This document shows, one piece after another, positions 60,126 to 64,000 of a stretch of DNA of 64,000 nt. The DNA is from Scatavimonas merdigallinarum (GTDB lineage Bacteria > Bacillota > Clostridia > Oscillospirales > Acutalibacteraceae), in NCBI GenBank assembly GCA_018713055.1, contig DVFW01000014.1, positions 1 to 64,000 of the forward strand, given 5' to 3'. The notes beneath the pieces are model-generated. The model did no database searches. It worked only from the letters and a program-made list of their open reading frames with translations, and had not been told where the DNA came from. The number at the start of each line of letters is the position of its first letter. The first letter of the stretch is position 1. The position numbers and the translations under genes were made by a program.

Positions 60126-62006
60126 ATGGCTTTTTTACCTGTAAGCCGGCAAGAACTGATACAAAAAGGCGTAGCGGCGCCCGATTTTGTCTTTGTGACA
60201 GGCGATGCATATGTGGATCATCCCAGCTTTGGCGTCAGCATTTTGTCACGCCTTTTGGAGTATCACGGTTATACGGTGGCCATTTTGCCACAGCCAGATA
60301 TAAACCAGACAAAAGATTTTACACGCTTTGGCAGGCCTAAGCTTGGTTTTCTGGTAACGTCGGGAAATATAGACAGTATGGTGTCCCATTATACAGTGGC
60401 AAAGAAACGGCGTAGTTATGACGTTTATTCAGCGGGAGGAAAAACAGGAAAACGCCCCGACCGGGCGGTGCTTGCCTATACGCGCAGGCTTAAGCGGATT
60501 TATCCGGACTGCCCTGTCATTATAGGCGGGCTGGAGGCCTCTCTGCGCCGTTTTGCACATTATGATTATTGGGACGACTGCGTCCGTCCGTCCATTCTGA
60601 TCGACAGCGGCGCAGATCTGTTGACCTATGGTATGGGGGAAAACCAGACGCTTGCAATTGCACAGCATTTGAAAGAAGGTCTGCCGATTGCAGCGTTGCA
60701 TAATCTTCGGGGTGTTTGTTATGCTGTTCCAACAAAGGAGTATGTGCCGGCTTCTGTATGCGAATGCCCTTCATTTGAACGCGTGAGGCAGGACAAGCGC
60801 GATTATGCCGTTGCATGCAGAAAGCAGATGGAGGAGCAGGACGCGGTGCGCGGCCGTGTGGTCATACAGCGTCATGGCAGCAAAATATTGGTACAGAACC
60901 CGCCGATGCCTCCACTTACTACACAGGAGCTGGATCTGGTATACGCTTTGCCGTATATGCGTACATACCACCCCATGTATGAAAAAGAGGGCGGCGTCCC
61001 TGGTATTGCAGAAGTGGAATTTTCCATCACCCACAATCGCGGTTGCTTTGGCGCATGCAATTTTTGTGCACTTGCGTTTCACCAGGGACGGGCCGTTACC
61101 GCCAGAAGCGAACAGTCCGTTCTGGATGAGGCGGTAAGGCTGACAAAATATCCACACTTTAAGGGCTATATTCACGACGTGGGCGGCCCCACAGCCAATT
61201 TCCGGCTGCCGTCGTGTAAAATACAGGAAAAGGCGGGTCTGTGTAAAAATAAAAAATGCCTGGCGCCGCACCCGTGCAGACAGCTGCAGGCGTCGCATGC
61301 AGAATATCTGAATTTGCTGCGTAAACTGCGAAGCATACCCGGGGTAAAAAAAGTGTTTATCCGTTCGGGCATCCGGTTTGACTATATGATGGCAGACCCG
61401 GATCGCCAATTTTTTAGGGAGCTTGTGCAGTACCATATCAGCGGCCAGCTGAAAGTGGCGCCGGAGCACTGTTCGAACGCGGTGCTTGATAAAATGGGAA
61501 AGCCGCATATTCAAACTTATAAGCGGTTTGCAAATGAATTTTATAAGCTTACAGGGCAATTGGGGAAAGAACAGTATCTGGTGCCCTATTTCATGTCCTC
61601 GCACCCGGGGTCAACGATGAAAGACGCGGTGGAACTTGCACTTTTTTTGAAGCAGGAGCATATCCACCCTGAACAGGTGCAGGATTTTTACCCAACGCCC
61701 GGTACGGTTTCTACCTGTATGTTTTACACCGGGATGGATCCATATACCCTGCAGCAGGTATATGTGCCGAAAACAGCGCATGAAAAAGCCATGCAGCGCG
61801 CTCTGTTGCAGTATTTTCAGCCTAAAAACAGAGAACTTGTCATAGAAGCGCTGCTTCTGGCCGGCAGGGAGGATTTGATTGGTACAGATAAAAAATGCCT
61901 GGTACCGCCCACACCTGCTTACCGCGCGCGGCTTTTGCAAAAACAGCGGACAGCGCATGGCAGCCGGAAGAATTTGCAAGGAAGAAAGAAAAAACGCCGT
62001 GGCTAA
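60126..62006 (+). CDS. YgiQ family radical SAM protein
   Basis: 626 aa. The radical SAM site RGCFGACNFCA (C-x3-C-x2-C) is in place, preceded by the UPF0313 N-terminal domain (IIGGLEASLRRFAHYDYWDD). Members are common in Clostridia but the reaction is not established. The C-terminus (about 590-626) is Lys/Arg-rich. Ribosome site AAAGAGGG at 60112-60119. Confidence 0.88.
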   Translation: MAFLPVSRQELIQKGVAAPDFVFVTGDAYVDHPSFGVSILSRLLEYHGYTVAILPQPDINQTKDFTRFGRPKLGFLVTSGNIDSMVSHYTVAKKRRSYDVYSAGGKTGKRPDRAVLAYTRRLKRIYPDCPVIIGGLEASLRRFAHYDYWDDCVRPSILIDSGADLLTYGMGENQTLAIAQHLKEGLPIAALHNLRGVCYAVPTKEYVPASVCECPSFERVRQDKRDYAVACRKQMEEQDAVRGRVVIQRHGSKILVQNPPMPPLTTQELDLVYALPYMRTYHPMYEKEGGVPGIAEVEFSITHNRGCFGACNFCALAFHQGRAVTARSEQSVLDEAVRLTKYPHFKGYIHDVGGPTANFRLPSCKIQEKAGLCKNKKCLAPHPCRQLQASHAEYLNLLRKLRSIPGVKKVFIRSGIRFDYMMADPDRQFFRELVQYHISGQLKVAPEHCSNAVLDKMGKPHIQTYKRFANEFYKLTGQLGKEQYLVPYFMSSHPGSTMKDAVELALFLKQEHIHPEQVQDFYPTPGTVSTCMFYTGMDPYTLQQVYVPKTAHEKAMQRALLQYFQPKNRELVIEALLLAGREDLIGTDKKCLVPPTPAYRARLLQKQRTAHGSRKNLQGRKKKRRG

Positions 62007-62104
62007 GGCCGGGCGCCAGGTCGAAACAGAAGGCTTATATATGAATATCCACAGGCGCCCCTTATAAAATTTTGAAAACCCGGCTATGGAAAAAGGACTG
62101 TGCT

Positions 62105-63007
62105 ATGAAGAAAAAGACAGGAAAAATTGTATTGTTATCACTTGCTTTGGCGGCCACGCTGCTTATCTCCTTTGGCGCACCGCTGGGTATACCTACATGG
62201 GACGACGTTTTTTCCATTTTTTCACCCGTACCCGTTATGGAGGAAGACGGGCTGTACGTCCATTTCCTGGATGTGGGTTGTGCAGACAGCGCCTATATTA
62301 CCTGCAATGGCTACCATGTGCTGATCGACGCGGGAAACCCCTCTATGCAGGAAACGGCGGCCTATTATTTAAGACAGTGCGGCGTAAAGAAGCTGGATCT
62401 TGTTATTGCGTCGCATCCGGATAAAGATCATATAGGCGACATGCCGTCGGTTTTACAGCGGCTGCAGGTTTTGCGGTTCTGGATGCCTGATATAGAAGAA
62501 GACCTTGTACCGCAGGCAGACTATTATACCGATATGCTGGATGCCGTTGACAGGCAGGGTATTGCGATGCAAAACCCAAAGCCGGGGGAAAGCCTGCAGC
62601 TTGGCCAGATGCAGTTTACGGTGCTTGCACCTCTTAAGGCATACGGCAGCTCCAACAACAACTCACTTGTAATAAAACTGACCTATAAAAACAACAGTTT
62701 TTTATTTACGGGAGATGCAGAAAAGCAGTCTGAGCAGGATATTTTGGAAAGCGGCGCGGATGTACACGCAGACGTTTTAAAGGTAGGGCATCACGGCAGT
62801 AAAAGCTCCAGCACAAAAACATTTTTACAAGCCGTTTCACCGCAGTATGCGGTTATCAGCGTAGGTGATAACAGCTATGGGCTTCCAAAGCGCACGGTGA
62901 TCCGCCGTATGGAAAAGCAAAATATACAGGTGTACCGAACAGACGTGTACGGTACGATTGTATTTTACAGCGACGGAAACACTGTAACACCGCTTACCGC
63001 CGCGTAA
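62105..63007 (+). CDS. ComEC-like MBL-fold hydrolase, membrane-anchored
   Basis: 300 aa. One N-terminal membrane segment (about 8-25) then the MBL fold: the metal site HPDKDHIGD (near 115-123, ASHPDKDHIG), and later GDAEKQSEQDI, KVGHHGSKSS. It resembles the C-terminal domain of competence protein ComEC, which in this stand-alone form may degrade nucleic acid outside the membrane. The frame opens at 62072, but ATG 62105 begins the MKKKTGKIVLLS signal segment. A small DUF3006 gene follows, its usual partner. Confidence 0.85.
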   Translation: MKKKTGKIVLLSLALAATLLISFGAPLGIPTWDDVFSIFSPVPVMEEDGLYVHFLDVGCADSAYITCNGYHVLIDAGNPSMQETAAYYLRQCGVKKLDLVIASHPDKDHIGDMPSVLQRLQVLRFWMPDIEEDLVPQADYYTDMLDAVDRQGIAMQNPKPGESLQLGQMQFTVLAPLKAYGSSNNNSLVIKLTYKNNSFLFTGDAEKQSEQDILESGADVHADVLKVGHHGSKSSSTKTFLQAVSPQYAVISVGDNSYGLPKRTVIRRMEKQNIQVYRTDVYGTIVFYSDGNTVTPLTAA

Positions 63008-63027
63008 CAGATAAAGGAGAGAATAGA

Positions 63028-63189
63028 ATGATCACATTAAAAATTGACCATTTTGATACGCAATATGCCTATTGTACAAATAAAGAAAAAAAGCTTTTTG
63101 CAATTGTGCTGGAGGAGTTGCCGCACGAAGCAAAAAAAGGCGACATATTGTTGATTGATGACAATGGAAAACTGCAAATTCAGCGTTAA
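63028..63189 (+). CDS. Small DUF3006-like protein
   Basis: 53 aa (MITLKIDHFDTQYAY..., ending DNGKLQIQR), too short for the usual length cut-offs. It has AAAGGAGAG at 63013-63021 and lies 20 nt after the MBL hydrolase. Pattern of a small beta-rich domain with GDILLIDDNG agrees with DUF3006 proteins that accompany ComEC-like hydrolases. Confidence 0.7.
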   Translation: MITLKIDHFDTQYAYCTNKEKKLFAIVLEELPHEAKKGDILLIDDNGKLQIQR

Positions 63190-63223
63190 TCAGACAAAAA
63201 ATATTATACGGGCGTTTGCCCTC

Positions 63224-63252
63224 TTGACAAACCTGTCTGGCTTTACTATACT
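63224..63252 (+). promoter_or_regulatory. Promoter of tyrS leader
   Basis: TTGACA (63224-63229), 17-bp spacer, TATACT (63247-63252). Confidence 0.85.
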
Positions 63253-63257
63253 GAACA

Positions 63258-63530
63258 TACAGGCAGTGAGAAGAAAAAGTACCTCCAAAGAAACGGTGCA
63301 GAGAGGCTGCGGCAGGTGTAAGCAGTTGCGTTTTTGGGGCGAAATACATCTTTGAGCCGTCCGTTGAACGGGCGTTTTGTCCAAGTAGGCCGGACCGGGT
63401 GCGCCCGTTGCAGCGTGAGGGTATAAAAGCATTTGTACCCGTGAGGCTGCCGTTGTGAAGCGGCGGTAAATTGAGGTGGTACCACGGAATTTTCCGTCCT
63501 CTGTACGGCAGGGGACGGCTTTTTTCATAT
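63258..63530 (+). promoter_or_regulatory. T-box riboswitch (tRNA-Tyr) of tyrS
   Basis: T-box GAGGTGGTACCACGG at 63473-63487; Stem I AGAGAGGCTG and GGTGTAAGCAG at 63300-63325; TAC at 63345-63347, the Tyr codon, in GAAATACATCTTTGAGC is the likely specifier. The terminator follows at 63494-63525. Confidence 0.92.
63494..63525 (+). terminator. T-box-controlled terminator of tyrS
   Basis: CCGTCCTCTG pairs with CAGGGGACGG, followed by CT6. Confidence 0.9.
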
Positions 63531-63606
63531 AGGCTTGCAAAAAACGCCGCTTTCTGCTGGTTTTCATTATTTTTTGCCGTAGCGCACAAAAACAGGAGGA
63601 ATACAA

Positions 63607-64000
63607 ATGGGCGTATTTGACGAACTGAAGGCAAGGGGCATGATTGCCCAGACAACAAACGAGCAACAGGTCAGGGATCTGCTCAACAACCACAAAACGG
63701 TGTTTTACATTGGGTTTGACCCTACGGCGGACAGCCTGCATGTGGGCCATTTTGTACAAATTATGGTGATGGCGCATATGCAAAGGGCCGGGCATGTTCC
63801 CATTGCATTGTTTGGCGGAGGAACCGGCATGGTCGGCGACCCCAGCGGAAAAAGTGATATGCGGAAAATGCTTACAAAGGAAAGGATCGACCACAATATT
63901 CGCTGTTTTCAAAAACAAATGTCGCGCCTGATCGATTTTTCAGACGGAAAGGCCATTATGGTTAACAATGCCGACTGGCTGCTTGATTTAAATTATATTG
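63607..64000 (+). CDS. tyrS: Tyrosyl-tRNA synthetase (partial, runs off window)
   Basis: First 131 residues only. The start is ATG 63607 behind AGGAGG at 63594-63599. The class I signature FDPTADSLHVGHFVQ holds the HIGH motif as HVGH, and FGGGTGMVGDPSGKSDMR is the following conserved loop of bacterial TyrS. The rest lies beyond the window. Controlled by the T-box upstream. Confidence 0.95.
   Translation, partial: MGVFDELKARGMIAQTTNEQQVRDLLNNHKTVFYIGFDPTADSLHVGHFVQIMVMAHMQRAGHVPIALFGGGTGMVGDPSGKSDMRKMLTKERIDHNIRCFQKQMSRLIDFSDGKAIMVNNADWLLDLNYI

Noticed and set aside
1..64000. tRNA, rRNA, integrase, transposase or cas genes
   Set aside because: None was found on either strand in this window.

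Overview
The window looks like chromosome from a spore-forming, low-to-moderate-GC Gram-positive Clostridia member, most like gut Oscillospirales/Ruminococcaceae-type organisms. The support is SpoIID, three T-box leaders (alaS, thrS, tyrS), a SAM-I riboswitch on metK, RNase Y, ThyX plus Tmk, DapL/DapF, a BspA-like LRR protein with a dockerin, and a type I-C-like CRISPR repeat. The species cannot be named from sequence alone.

Bases 1 to about 23.3 kb are the late part of a prophage, all genes on the + strand. In order: two small early-type genes, an HUH replication protein, a small Cys-rich protein, terminase small and large subunits, a P22-like portal, a Prp-type cysteine protease, scaffold, an N4-gp56-type major capsid protein, two small head/connector candidates, a propeller-like tail protein, a small protein, a repeat-bearing 375-aa protein, a giant 2641-aa multidomain protein, an SGNH-hydrolase tail fibre, a CHAP endolysin and two small membrane lysis proteins. 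There are no tape-measure or tail-tube genes, so a short-tailed (podovirus-like) virion is inferred. No integrase lies in the window; the left end of the prophage is outside it. The most notable points are that the phage carries its own Prp protease next to two substrates bearing the Prp/L27 cleavage motif (FDLQLF), and that the giant protein combines a zincin (HEIGH) and a MuF-C-like domain in a probable ejected polyvalent protein.

From 23.6 to 28.7 kb is an accessory stretch: a secreted module-repeat protein, an orphan five-spacer CRISPR array with no cas genes and a palindromic last repeat, a conserved clostridial protein whose start appears lost next to the array, a ferritin-like protein, a long empty stretch and an amidase.

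From 28.7 kb to the end is housekeeping DNA: thyX-tmk and an associated run (DUF2156, GNAT, DJ-1, 5-formyl-THF cyclo-ligase), mltG, a U32 peptidase, T-box-alaS, spoIID on the minus strand, a polytopic membrane protein, LRR-dockerin protein, T-box-thrS, a DUF4358 protein, metK and rny on the minus strand, gap, an ANTAR regulator, carA, a carB-dapF in-frame fusion, pyrG, dapL, a YgiQ radical-SAM protein, a ComEC-like hydrolase with a small DUF3006 partner, and T-box-tyrS running off the end. The carA/carB/pyrG and dapF/dapL genes join pyrimidine synthesis with meso-diaminopimelate synthesis in one block, and the fusion physically couples the two. No tRNA or rRNA genes were seen.
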